From: Chrysoperla carnea
Taxonomy: Eukaryota; Arthropoda; Insecta; Neuroptera; Chrysopidae
Length of the DNA stretch: 64,000 nt
Assembly: GCF_905475395.1 (NCBI RefSeq)
Contig: NC_058339.1
Location: 47,315,172 to 47,379,171, forward strand
Reading direction: 5' to 3'
Shown here: positions 51,576 to 64,000 of the stretch, in pieces
Layout of the letters: each line of letters begins with the position of its first letter
How positions within the stretch are numbered: the stretch's first letter is position 1
Made by a program: the position numbers and the translations under genes
The notes under the pieces: generated by a model
Databases searched by the model: none
The model's input: the letters and a program-made list of their open reading frames with translations, nothing else
Told to the model about the DNA's origin: nothing

Positions 51576-54500
51576 ACATCTTTTGTGAAAAATTCATATT
51601 GAATCTCTATATACGGTTTGAGAAATTAACAATCACAGAAAGCATTTTTGGTTTAATAGCTGTTTTTGGAAAAGAAACACAATGCACCTAATTTCTCATA
51701 AACCATGCAGAGACTAATGGATAAAATTTTAAATTAATTATCGTTTCGTTTTGTTTTTTTAACACACGTACCCAAAAAAGGGTGTTATAAGTAATGTGTG
51801 TGTAATAATCTATCATCATCATTTTGAACCATAAATTTAAGCATTCTGTAAAAAATTTAAAATGTAAATGTCAAACAAATCATGGCCAACTATTCTGATA
51901 TACTCAATGAATTATGACTATGTTACATATAACAAAATTGAAAACTGTATATATCAAGAGGCTATAAAGCGGTGGTTTTTACTTTTAAGCCCAGTGAAGC
52001 AAGCGGGTCTAGTTTGTAATAAATAATTCATATTTGAATGCTTTTTAGACAGATTTAAAAAAAAATCTTGACATAAATAGAAATGTGATTGCAAATCTCC
52101 GTGAGTGTCTAAATACATGAAAAATTTATATTTACGTTTTAGACTTAAAGTGAATAACCTCAACTGAATTAATAATGTAATTTTTTTTATTATATTTCGT
52201 TTTGTTGCTATCTACTAAATTCCACAGAGTGTGGAACTTAAATCGTTATTATATACGCATTTTATGTATTTAATGACTGTTTAAATATTTTTTTTTCAAG
52301 AAAATAATTTTTACATTTGTATTTTGGAAGATAAGCATTTTTATTTGTATTTTTGTTAGATTTTACAATTTAAACGCGTCATATAAAAAATAATATAACG
52401 ATTATGAGGAGATAGAGTGGAATATCAAATTCTGACACTTTATAGAAGCCCTCAGTGTCGGCCATATATTTAAATTGTGTGCGTAACTTTTGAACCCTGT
52501 GTTAGAACCAGTCGGGAGAACCGGGATTTAATTTAATTTGTGCATTTTGGACTCCTGAAATTTACTTTTTTCGTACACCACTTTATTAATACTAATAAAG
52601 AAGGGAAATTATGCGATCATCATTATTCACATGGTTTGTAAAATGAAAGTATTCATTTTTATAATAATTTAATTCAATAAATTTATCTATCATTTTACTT
52701 CATGCCTGGATGAAGAAGTTAGTATTTAATTAGTATATATATAATCGCACTTTCAAAAATAATTTTATTTCATTCTAATCATGTGGAAATAAAGTAACCA
52801 TAAAATACAGTATTAGACGATTTACTTATTTTATTTGACCATTTAAAGCGTAGTGCTGCTTGTTTAATTTTGCTTTCATTATATTTTACGACTGAAAACT
52901 CTGATTTCAAACATATAAAACTACGATAATAAAACTTTAGTTACAATATTCATGATTGAAATATTTAATAAAGTCGTAGCAGTTATAATTAGAACGTTTC
53001 AACCCTACGGCAAATAGAGCGGTAATAACTATTATTTACACATTCATAACAAACTTTCATAATTATTAGATATATAATTTCATGAATGGGAAAGAGATTA
53101 TACATTATAATATGCTACCCATACGTCCGTCTGTCGAAACGTATATAGAACAACCCGCCATTCCACATAGACAGATCCACTCAATACAAACTAATTAAAT
53201 TCATTTCAATGCATTTTTTTAGGGTTCAGTATATATTAATTACTTTGGTTTTGTATTATATACACAGTGATTCAAAATGTATTTATATATTTTTTTTACA
53301 TTAAACTTGTCATTCTGTTCTAATATATAGAATGTTCGATTTACATCTAGGCAATTAAATAGCACGAGCATGACAGAGTACATGCGTTAAGCAATACATC
53401 TAAATAAGAGGTATAATAGGTGTTATATGAAATTGCAAAAGTGACTTGTATCGTTGCTAAATTTTTCTAGAGGTATCTAGTCGAGTCTGAATAATAAAGT
53501 ATGATGTCTGGTGAGCCGAAAATTTTGCTAAAATTATAATATACCTAAGCACTTTTATTTTTACTAAATATAATTTGCCACAATTTTGGCATGCAATGTT
53601 TTTGGTAAAAAGTGAAATTTAAGAAAACTCTACAGATTATTGAAACATAGATAAGAACATACTCGATAAAAAATATCTCTCTCAAATTAAAAAAATCCAA
53701 AGCGGTTCATCCATTGAAGAACTCCATGCCGCGATAGACACACAGATAAACCTTAAACTTATAATACTTATTTTTGTAAAAAAATAGTTTCCGATGAAAA
53801 AAAAGTGAAAGGTCTTTGTAAAAATGGCTTATTTATTTATTACTCACACTGTGTCGGTTCAAATGTTCAGAGCATTAGGTTGGTTCTAAACATCGTATAT
53901 TCCACCTCACATATACTTCACGATTTAAGAAAATCAATCGATGCTTTATGCCCAAATTTTCTGCATATAAATGAGATTAGTATTCGTACTATAATAAACT
54001 CAATTTTCTAAATATTTATTATATTTATTTTAATCACAATTTAATAAGTGATCATTTTTTAAAATCTGTGTACATTTTAATGTCACCCTTTACTTTAACT
54101 TTTCACCCTTAGGTTATAAAATTATATGATGTCCATTTCCTGGTAGATAACCGATAAGTGCATTTAAAAATCAGTACTCGTGTTTTTTTGAAATAATGTT
54201 ATAGACTAAATGATAAAAATTAATGAAATGAAAATGAATAAAACTTTGTTATTTTAATTTTAAGTTAAAATTTTATACCAAAAATTAAATAAAATAAAAG
54301 TCATTATTTTTCTACGAGTTTATACTTGTTTCGTGTTTCGTTAGTTTTAAGTTTTCACAACCGAGGCTTCAATAAGTGAGAATCAATTATCATCAATAGT
54401 ACCTATAATACTTTCGTGTGTGGAGTAAGAATATGCATTCACGCATAATGTAATGCAATAAGCAGTTAACAAACGAATTACTTTTTGTCGAAATTTGCAT

Positions 54501-55401
54501 GTTTTTTCTAAAAAACATATTTTTTTGTGTGTATTTATTAACTATATAGAAATTTTTAAGCTTTAATTTTTCAAAGATATTGACTCATTAAAATAAAAAA
54601 AATGCTATTGTGGCTGAGTACGGGAACAGTTTTTTTAAATTCTCTCAAAGTAGTGGTTTTACCAATTTTACTGCAAATCTCAGTGTAACCCAACAGATTT
54701 GTAAAACAGACGGAGATATAATTTTATACGAAAAACTTCAGTAAACAGATTACTTAGTCTTAATTCAGTTTTAATAAAATTCAGAAAACTTTTGGTGTGA
54801 ATTTTCTAAAACTTTGACAAAAATAAAAGCACTAATTAAAACACATATGTATGCTAGAGAAATAAGTAAACTTGAAATTCTTAGACTTGAATGGCAAAGT
54901 TCTTTTTTGTTAAAGGCTTTTCAACTTAAAATTCCATTTTTTCACACCATGAATAGTTAAAATTCATAACATGTGTTTAAGCGAGATAATAAACACAACA
55001 AACACTTTAACAGTAGTGATACACCTGACTCGCAGAAAAACTAAGCTTTGATTCGTCACAATCTTTTTCGAAAAGCTTTATTCTAAATTAACAATGCGCT
55101 TTGTGTTTTGAAACATCAAATAGACCGCAGCAAATTTTCCTTAGTAAATCAAAACCCTTGCTTGGAACCAGCTGTTCACAACTTTTAAAAACAAACCATT
55201 CCTTTGCTAACAAGAACTTATTGGAATGGTGTAGGTATGGTATCCTCTTTTAACGAATTCAAAATAACCCCATTTAATAAACTTGCGTACGTAGAAAAAA
55301 TATTTATATGGAAATAGACTTTTTGATAGTTTTGTAGGTAGATAATAACCCAACCATATTAGTCAAAATAAGTGGTCAACCGCGGAATCTAATGGAACAA
55401 G
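51576..55401. other. long intergenic stretch
   Basis: No gene supported. A short string near 51998 (GTGAAGCAAGCGGGTCTAGT) resembles the repeat end noted near 11120 and 27607. Small ORFs at 51954-52163 and 53805-54011 lack motifs. Confidence 0.4.
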
Positions 55402-56104
55402 CTGAATTTTTATACAAACCTTTACTTTGTACAAATATTGTCTCAAAAGTCACATATGGACACGCGTGTGCGTCCTTAAATGTTCGAGGTCATAGGTCTC
55501 GAAAATCAGTTTTTTGTGAATATCTCGTTTCTTTTGCCTTCAGTTGCATTAACATTTACAATAAAAGTTGTAGAGGATAAAATTTACTATAAATTTTGTC
55601 TGAAACTTTTTTTCTTATGTTGAACCATTTTTGAAATAGAGGGCGCAGAAGATGGAGCGCTGAGCTATAATTACCTTAGTGCAGGGTCAATTTTTATATT
55701 AGAATGGTATGAAATAATTATTTAAGTAGTATTTAATCGATAATTAAGTGAAAAAAGCATATAATAGTCAGGGTTAATTGTGAATCCCAGTCTATGATGC
55801 GTTTTTTTCCATAATTATTCATTAAATACTACTTATATTATTTTTTAAATATTGACCCAGCACTGAAGTACGTTTAGCTATGCGAACCATCTTCTGCGAT
55901 CTCTATTTCAAAAACGGTTCAACATATAAAAAAAAAGTTTCAGACTTAATGTGTAAAAAACTTAATGTGTGAAACGAGATATTCACAAAAAAATTATTTT
56001 CGATACCTTTGATTTCGAATATCTAAGGACGCGCACGAATGTTCATATGTGACTTTTGAGACAACATTTGTACTATCAAAATAAAGGTTTATACAAAAAT
56101 TCAG
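55402..56104. repeat. long inverted-repeat (fold-back) element, about 700 bp
   Basis: The left arm (about 55402-55730) and right arm (about 55810-56104) are imperfect reverse complements: CTGAATTTTTATACAAACCT against GGTTTATACAAAAATTCAG at the ends, then AGTCACATATG, GTGAATATCTCGTTTC and TTGAACC...TTTTTGAAATAGAG inside. There is an ORF at 55392-55580 only by chance. No target duplication is evident. Confidence 0.85.
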
Positions 56105-56840
56105 TTTATTCGATTATATTTCGAGGTGAAACCCTTAGATGATTGTAGTAATAAAGTATACAGGTGAAATACATCTATGAAAATTTGCTTCATGAAAAGA
56201 GGGTTTTTTCATGCATATAGTTAAATATGTTAAACACAATATACTACATGCAATATATTTTATATATGTACACATATACACGTATGTTGTATGTCTGTGC
56301 TATTGATCGCTCAGCGCCAGGAATACATTGTTGAATAAATTATTTCACTTGCTCCAGGTACGGTTTGTTGAGGGACAGCGCCATCAAGGTAGGAATTTCC
56401 TACATGGACGTGTAGGTATATATATACATAACTAAACATGCGTTAAAAACTATGTACGAAAATTTTTTAAGTTTACAAGAAACGTTAGTTAGTTTTAGTT
56501 TTAAATTATATCCCGAATGTTGTTAAAAAAAGCTAGGGAATACAGGTAATTAAAGTTACCAAGCAAGAAAAACTTTTAATATAAAGAACGTATCAATAAG
56601 ACGTTCACAAATTTAAAGTAAGATTGAACTTTGGTTGTGGTTCTCGCTTTTAAATCTGAGTAAGCGTTCATTTGATCCACACTTCCCATTTATGCTACCA
56701 TTTTAAATTCCTAGAATATGAAAAGAAAAAAATTTTATCTTTTCTCTGATGACTATGAGTAACTTTCTGTAATAACTATCTTAAACTGCCAATATATTAT
56801 AAAAAAGTTATAATTTTAATTATAAATAAATAATTGTTAA
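56105..56840. other. intergenic DNA between two fold-back elements
   Basis: No gene or repeat recognised. Confidence 0.4.
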
Positions 56841-57121
56841 AAAAAACTAAAAACTACGCTTTTGAAACTAGCTGAACTAAAAGGTAAAAAATGAATTCTT
56901 TAAATTGAAAAAAATCATTTTAGCGTAAAAAACCGTGGTGTGTTAAATTTCAATTATTGTAAATATTTGATACACAGATATTGTTAAAAGTAAATTGTTT
57001 ATAAAATATCTTAAAGAGCACCCCACGCTTTTTTACGATAAAATGATTTTTTTTGAATTTAAAGAAATTATTTTCTACTTTTCTGTTCAGCTAGTTTCAA
57101 AAGCGTGTTTTTTAGTTTTTT
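56841..57121. repeat. inverted-repeat (fold-back) element, about 280 bp
   Basis: The left arm (56841-56941) begins AAAAAACTAAAAACTACGCT and runs through GAAACTAGCTGAAC. The right arm (about 57020-57121) mirrors it, ending CAGCTAGTTTCAAAAGCG and GTGTTTTTTAGTTTTT. The spacer is about 80 bp. No coding capacity; MITE-like. Confidence 0.85.
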
Positions 57122-60100
57122 AAAACTCTTATATATTTTGTGTTTTTTAGACTATTATTTATTTATCAAAATTCAGTATAAATATGGTGGGAACGCAAAT
57201 AAATGTATATATTTTCAGGTATGGAAATTATTAATCCTGAAAATCCTGATCTTGATAATCAAATAAACTTATTAAATTAATATTTGCCATCGATCCTCAA
57301 TAAAATCATGTTCAAAGATTCTGTTACATACTAACTACCAACAACATACGTATGAAACTAAAAAAGCGTGTTAAAAGGATTATGTAGCTTAGAGGTTAAA
57401 TACCCATTTTCTATGCAAGAAGCACTGGCTATAATACCCTACGCTTGCAAAAATATTTGTTTAATATATGCAAACAAATTATCGTAAATATTCACCTCAC
57501 AGAAAAACATATTGGGACAGATAGATGACCGATGGATGAGTCAAGTCCTACACTTTTTAAGTTGGGTGTATTTTATTCACATGTCTGTTTATTATTTTGT
57601 TACAATACCTTTAAAATACTATACCGACACAGCAGTCGGTTCGTGGTATACAAATTTCGATGTCTAACTTCATGTGGGCAATCCAAATTTCAAGTTTCAA
57701 GCTGTTGTTTTTCATATATGTTTTCTATAAAAAGATGAAGATAACATGTTTTGATTTGACTACATTCATGTTTGCCAATAGAATAGGTAAAGTAAATGAT
57801 AAAATTTATAAGAGATTGTTAAAGATATAAGGCAGAAAGTAACAGGAACAATACTTTAAAGATTTCTTTATCTTTCAGATTTCAGATTCTATCTTTAATT
57901 GGTTTAAAATAATTTTCTTTTTGCCAATCCTTTTTTTAAGAGCTCTTAGAGAATGATGCTTGCTTGCATTGTTAAATTTTTAAGCACACACTTCTGCCAT
58001 TGCTCTATCCTCCGCGGGATCTAACTGGCTTGCATGCTCTTGTCCTTTGCCGCTAATGTATTATAATACCTGCCTAAAAAGTACATCTTCATTTTGTTCT
58101 TCAATCATCCACGTGCAGCAGCTGAAAGTTTCATGGCTGAAGAATAAAATGAAAAAAAATTTTTTTAAAGCAGGTATTAATCATAATTCTTGTTATTACA
58201 AAAGATTTTAATAAAATAATTATTTCCTTTATTATAAAATGCAGATGAAGGATGAAATCCAGTAGATTCATGAATGAAGAAGAGATGGTTTCATGCGATA
58301 TTAAGGTATTTCGTAAATATGGTTTTTGTAGAATAAAATAGTTGTAAAATACTTTTTTTATTGGTTTAAAAGAAATATTTTATTGGAAAATTTTTGTGGA
58401 AATCAAACAAAAGTGACATTTTAACAAATAATATAGATAACTATCCACGTTATAGCCATCACTTTCTCCCGGACTCCCTTATCCTCACTTAACTCTCTTT
58501 TTCTTCACAATTGAATAAGTTTTAATTTTTTTGAAATAATATACAGCCCATGTTACTTGCTGATAATGTTGCGTTCTATTGATGAAAGAATTTTTAAAAT
58601 CAGTTAATAAGTGGTCTCTTAAATGACAGTTTGTATATATTTTCATACAAACTTCCATCCCCTATTTCACCTCTTTAGGAAATTAATTTAGAAAAATTCT
58701 TTCTTCTATGGCACCTGCGGTATAAAATCAATAGCCTTTCGAAATTTTAAAATTCTATCATTAGTAATTTATGCTTAATATCAGTCGGGACATTGCCATT
58801 TATATTTATAGAATTATAGATTATTTCCCCTTTTGATAGTTTTGCGATCTTTGAGGTATCCACACAAATAACTTCCCAGTATAATTAAAAAAAGAGTTTA
58901 AAAAAAATTAAAAACTCGACCGACTCGCTTCAACGAGCGATACGCATCAACGATGAGAGTGGTCGAAAGTCAAATTTTTTTATTTAATTTATCTTTATGA
59001 TATTTTTTTAAATTGTGTCGTTACATTGTGCTTCGCTCCACTGTTGGTGTTGCAGAGCCTAAATGGAATTTTTCAATTAAAAAAAATTTAATAAGGCTTA
59101 CCACTTTCATTCTATATACTCAAAAAGATTAAAAATCTAAGGAATCACAAGATTAAATGTTTATATGCAGGTATTGTACATATAGAAAACATTTTTTACT
59201 TAGAAAATCATTGAAAAAAAAGTATAATTATTTCTTTTTCGGTAGCTACACCATTCGTAACGTATATGGTTATAAATACATTTACGTGAAGTGTAAACCT
59301 CATTAAAAATTTAACATCAGAAGCGATCATTCGACAACCACACGATGTCATTAACATCACCCTGACGAATTTAACCGATACGACATTAACGGTGATTAAA
59401 TTATTATTACCTTAGTAAGTATATGTAGGTATATCTATAATAGTCTCTCTTCAAAACCTCTATGTTATTTTATTGATTTTTCATTATGGGTATTTCCCAT
59501 TTCGTTAATACTCAAACGTATCTAATGGTAGAAATGTCTACCAAACATTTCGATTTACTGTTATTAGTAATAATGGACGTGAATAACACCTTTTAGTACT
59601 AATTGCAAAAATATTCGGTCAACATTTCTAAACCACACTATAGAAGGTTTGCATTTATTTTATAAATAATGTACAAGCTATGGATAAAACGTATATTGTC
59701 TATATGGGGTATACCGAAAGAAGATTATCATAATTTGACGATAGTTTTCTTTTAGGGACTATTCAGTTTTCATTTTACTACTAAATGTTATTCAATTATT
59801 AATAGATACAAAAATTTAATGAGGAAACACACCTTGATATTGCAAAGATCTTCGTAAAATTTTCTACTAAAATTCTATTAAAAAATCATTTTTAATCTTA
59901 TCTTGATCTAGGAGCCCGATCTTCAGATGGGTAAAGATCGACCTTATACCGTCTTCTTATTTTTATTTGTTTAATTGTTTACCTGTTTGGGGTGGATGCT
60001 AATTTTAATACCTATAATATAAATAGGAACATAGTGTTCATATTCATGAGAGGAAAGAAAAACTTGATTTGATGTTTTGAAGAAACGTAACTTTTTCTGT

Positions 60101-60269
60101 CGGCTAGAAGTATGTATATATCTTTATAATCATTGTTTCAAATAATTCGTATAACGATAAAGAATTGTTTCAGAATTTCAATTTAAAAAGAAGAACATTC
60201 GTTACGTACTGTTTGTGAGGGGAATGATTAAAATTCTCTATAAATTATATTATTATATTGTATATAAAA
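57122..60269. other. long intergenic stretch
   Basis: No supported gene. A GC-richer patch near 58915-58970 (CTCGACCGACTCGCTTCAAC) is unexplained. The ORF at 57532-57738 has no motif. Confidence 0.4.
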
Positions 60270-60470
60270 TTATTAATATGGGTTTTTCATATACAAAATT
60301 CACATTCCCTTTTGACCCCTTTGGGGAAGAATTTCAGGAAATGCCTACGTCATATACAGAGAACACACCCTCTTAGTTTCAGGTCTCTTCGATCAGCAGT
60401 TTAGGCTGTGCGATGATCCGTCAGTCATTCAGGACAAAGCATTTTATATATATATATATATAGATAACTT
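60270..60470 (+). repeat. interspersed repeat tail with TA run
   Basis: Contains AGGAAATGCCTACGTCATAT, CTTCGATCAGCAGTTTAGGC, GTCAGTCATTCAGGACAAAG and then a TA microsatellite. This order resembles 3' ends of insect non-LTR-type repeats, but the family is not assigned. Confidence 0.45.
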
Positions 60471-61543
60471 TCTTATACTATATAAAATACACATCCCTCC
60501 CACTAAATTAAAAACAATTTGATAAAAATTTTCATCATTTACCTACGTGATAGTATCTTATTGGATAACGCTGTATATTAACAATAACAGTAAGACATAT
60601 TAGTTTTTAAATATTTTCGTAAATATTACAGTGAAAAGTATTTAAATGATTTAAAAGATCTTTTGGGTGAACTTCAATTAAACACAGATTGTTGTATAAA
60701 AAAATGCTTGATAATTTTCCGTTTTCACAATTAAAGCACGTTATGTTCTATAGTAAAAACTATCGAGTATTGGTATTCCTACCGCCCTAATGCAACCTTA
60801 AGTTGGGTTAATATTTTATTATTCACTCATCTCTGTGAAACATAGCTTTCACCGTAAAATGCACGGCACACATAAAATTTCATTATTCACTTCTATACTC
60901 GAAGTGAAGATAAGAAAATTTCTTTTGCATTATGCATTCTAATCTTACAATAGTTTTTCGTAAAGGTCTAAAACAACGGACCATTTTACACTATAAATAT
61001 ATTTTAGTGATATATTAATATGAGTGGTAGTACGCAATAAGAAAATGTCCAAATGTGAATTACCATTTACTTTTAAGAAAACTACTATTCAGGTAAAAAT
61101 ATTTCTCATTCAAGAAATGTATAACACCAACCAAAAGTGATGGTAATGTAGTTTTTGCATTTACTTTTTAGATCACGTGTTGGAAAAAATACGATGAAAA
61201 ACATAAAACGTAATGGAAAATATACCATTTCTCAGATATACCATATTTACTAGGTAGATTTTTCTACATTGACTAGGTTGATGTGTGGTGGTCGATCAAT
61301 CCACAATTCACATACCTATCAAATACCATACATGCAATATATGCATATGGTAAGGGGTTACGAAATTTGCGAAAACAATCATTTTGCTAGACGGAAGCAT
61401 GCTGAACATTAAAATAATTGATATTAATCACTTTCTATATGATTGTCCATATCTGGATCTTTTGGTGTTTTTGTTTTTTGCTTTTATTATTTAATTAAAA
61501 GAGATGACCTTTTTTGAGTGTAAAAAAATATGGTTTTATGAAA
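60471..61543. other. intergenic DNA
   Basis: No gene or repeat recognised. Confidence 0.4.
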
Positions 61544-62020
61544 AAACAAGTCAAAGTAAACAATTGACTTAGTTAATTGTTAAAATACCATGTATGGACT
61601 GTGTTGATTACACTGTCTCATTACACATACATACATTACTGATATTCCCATATAATACATACTATATAAGTTGCGACTAATTTGCGCTTTCGCGGGTAAA
61701 CACTCATGTTTACAAAAAATATCTCAAACAAAAGTTGTTTATTTTTTTATAAGGAACATTTTTTACAGTTAAACTTTTGTTCTATCTCTAACGGTTTACA
61801 AAACGGATCCTACGGACCCAAGACTCATTTGACTTATGTTGCTCTTTACGAACTCGATCTCACTTTTTATGTCCTGAGCACGCAGAAAAAAATTTCAGCT
61901 TGACATCATTTTTCTTTTTTGAGTTATCGTGTTGAAAGACAGACCGACGAATGGACAACCGGAAATGACCAACTAGATGATTCTATGAACACCTATACCA
62001 AAAGTATTTTCGCCGGACAA
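61544..62020 (+). repeat. dispersed repeat family R1, copy e (long copy)
   Basis: Matches copy b from CAATTGACT through AATACCATGTATG, CATACATACAT, AACAAAAGTTGTTTAT, TTTGACTTATGTTGCTC and CAACCGGAAATG to ACACCTATACCAAAA, then breaks off. The ORFs at 61706-61903 and 61919-62131 are shadows of the repeat. Confidence 0.83.
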
Positions 62021-63094
62021 AATATTTTATTGTACAATAATTATTATAGTTATCAAGTGCTCAAAGTGGTGTTTTGGAAAAAAATCTTAGTGGAAAGTTT
62101 GGTAGTTTCGTCAAAAAGAAGCCACGCATGAAGTTTATATTTATCATTAAAAAAAAAAGTATGAATTTATCATTTAAAAAAACCCGTAGTGTCCCAGGGT
62201 CTAAAACCATTATTGGCATTTTTTATTTATAGACAATCGATCAACTTTTGAAATTTTCAAGATAAACTTTTTAATGTCTACTATATTTAGAAATAAGATG
62301 TTGTTTAACCAATTAACGGTCCAAAAACATAACTTATGCCATTTTTCGATTAACTTTTTGCTTGCTTTTATTAGGCCATTTGAAAATATGCCTAAATTTA
62401 TGTGTGCTTAAAACAAATACATGTTGAAGACGACATACACGAAGAGATTGTCCCACCAAATGCTTCTACCAATAAATAAACATATGTCACGTCTTACAAA
62501 GTAAAGTGGAAGGTAATGATTCTGAGGCGTTCTCAAATTGCAATCGATTATTAAATTGTTCGTGAATAGAGAAGGCCAAAAAAGTTATTAATAATGCGTA
62601 TTATGAAAGGCAATGTTCATTTATAATTAAACAAATTCGACTTTCTAAATCATCCCAACTAAATTAAGGATGTATAAGCACGGTAGTGTGGAGACAAATT
62701 TAAAAAAACATATATATTAAATTTTGATGGTGAATCATTTAATAAATTTTCAATAGAAGACGAAAATTTTTGATATCTGGAGTAATTTTCAAAATATTGA
62801 CAATTGAAAATTTTGTTTTATTTCTAAGCTTTCGATATTTCGAAAAGACAGTTATCGAAACATTTTATGCTTATTTTTCGTCTACATTCATGAAGTTAAA
62901 TCAAAACTAACCAACAAAGTTCAAAATAAGATACAAATAATTTCAACCTTAATATAGTTAATTTAAAATTTAGAGTTCTCAATTAGGTTATATTGAAAAT
63001 CTAAAATATCTTTGATAACAGTGGGTCCCATGCAAAAATTTCGGCTTAACATGAGGAGTTTAAGACAGAGAATGACAAACTTGATTTTTTTATA
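62021..63094. other. intergenic DNA
   Basis: No gene supported. Confidence 0.4.
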
Positions 63095-63520
63095 TTCTGT
63101 GTATATGAAATATATCTCAAGAGTATTTTAAGTTTAGTCCCAGTTAAGTTTGTAAGGCTTAAAAATATTGAAACTACAGCTACGAACAAAACTTTTTTAT
63201 ATAGGTGTTCATAAAATCACCTGACTAGTTCATTTCCGTTTGTCCGTGAGTCTGTTTCTATTAAATATGTTGTCTATTAACACGATGACTCAAAACGACA
63301 AGATATATTGCACTGAAAATTTTATAGGGTACTCAATGTGTATAAAGTGAAGTGTAGGATGATACTCAAGGTGTATGAGCCACAAATGTTATTGTAAGAG
63401 ATACACCAAAAGTTTAAGTATGAAATTGTTCCTTATAAAATAGTAAACAACTTTTGTTTGAAAAATTTTGTTGTACATATCATTTGTTTCTCGTGAGGAC
63501 GTCAACTTGGGATAAAGTTT
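63095..63520 (-). repeat. dispersed repeat family R1, copy f
   Basis: Inverted and more diverged copy: TTTAGTCCCAG, CTACGAACAAAAC, ATAGGTGTTCATAAAATCAC, CAACTTTTGTTTGAAAAATT and TCTCGTGAGGACG. Confidence 0.75.
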
Positions 63521-64000
63521 GTTGTCCATTTTTCAAAACTATAAGAGTTTGAAAGTAGTTTCAACTAAAGAATCTTGTGATTTCAATATCATACCAAACC
63601 TTTCTGACAACATATAATATTGTAATTAGTTTTCCTTGAAAATGCGTTTCAATGAATATTGGGTTCTAAAAAAAACCTTTGGTTTCTTTCGAAACCAAAA
63701 TAAATAAATGTGTTTGTTTTTTTAAATTTCCTAAATATTAAAATAAAGTCAAGTTCTGCTATTTAATACAACTAACTAAGTAAATTATTTTGTCTTATAT
63801 ATAAGTATAATTTGGAGTGTTAACTTTACACAGTTATTAAAGTTCATATATCATATATGTATAGAGTCAAAAAGTATAAATTTATTTACTATCATTCAGA
63901 AATAAAAATTGTAAAAACTTGAGTAAACTTTTTTCTTCAATAAAAGTGCAAGGAACTCATATAAAATTGAGTTATATAATCATAATATAATAAATTTCTT
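63521..64000. other. terminal AT-rich DNA
   Basis: No gene or repeat recognised to the window end. Confidence 0.4.

Noticed and set aside
1..64000. CRISPR arrays, bacterial operons, rRNA genes
   Set aside because: No regularly spaced direct repeats, no prokaryotic gene layout and no rRNA-like sequence were seen.

Overview
The window looks like nuclear DNA of an insect. It is very AT-rich, has short GT-AG introns (many 54-85 nt), carries a 20-exon molybdo-flavoprotein gene most like insect aldehyde oxidases, and is otherwise dominated by transposable elements. I cannot name the species. There is no bacterial-style gene organisation, no rRNA or tRNA gene that I can defend, and no CRISPR array.

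Layout. 191-7740: a complete, very young Gypsy-type LTR retrotransposon (element 1) with 1212-bp LTRs, gag, pol and a 4-bp target duplication. 8104-9362: the minus-strand 3' remnant of a non-LTR retrotransposon with a TAA-repeat tail. 9363-15875: gene-poor DNA with one possible signal-peptide exon (12105-12332, minus) and a degenerate repeat. 15873-20585: a 4.7-kb DNA transposon with 30-bp perfect terminal inverted repeats, C-rich subterminal tracts and a spliced minus-strand gene for a DDE-like zinc-finger transposase. 20586-30263: intergenic DNA with dispersed repeats, a TA palindrome, a divergent tandem duplication and an inverted-repeat element. 30264-44234: the aldehyde oxidase gene. All 20 exons join in phase except exon 5, which is one base short. 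Intron 12 holds a second, younger LTR element (35619-40505; LTRs identical over 270 bp). 44235-64000: intergenic DNA with two fold-back elements and four of the six copies of a dispersed repeat family.

How things work together. Both LTR elements place pol in the -1 frame behind a canonical slippery heptamer (A_AAA_AAC in element 1; U_UUA_AAC directly before the gag stop in element 2). They appear to prime reverse transcription differently. Element 1 has a TGG-type primer-binding site that is repeated about four times together with the LTR end. Element 2 has no TGG site; the sequence just inside its 5' LTR is complementary over 14 nt to its own LTR, which suggests self-priming. Element 2 lies in the sense direction in the oxidase intron and brings splice-like signals in its LTR, but its integrase is internally deleted and frame-broken.

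The best candidates for something poorly described are the DDE zinc-finger transposon, the iterated LTR/PBS junction and the self-priming signal.
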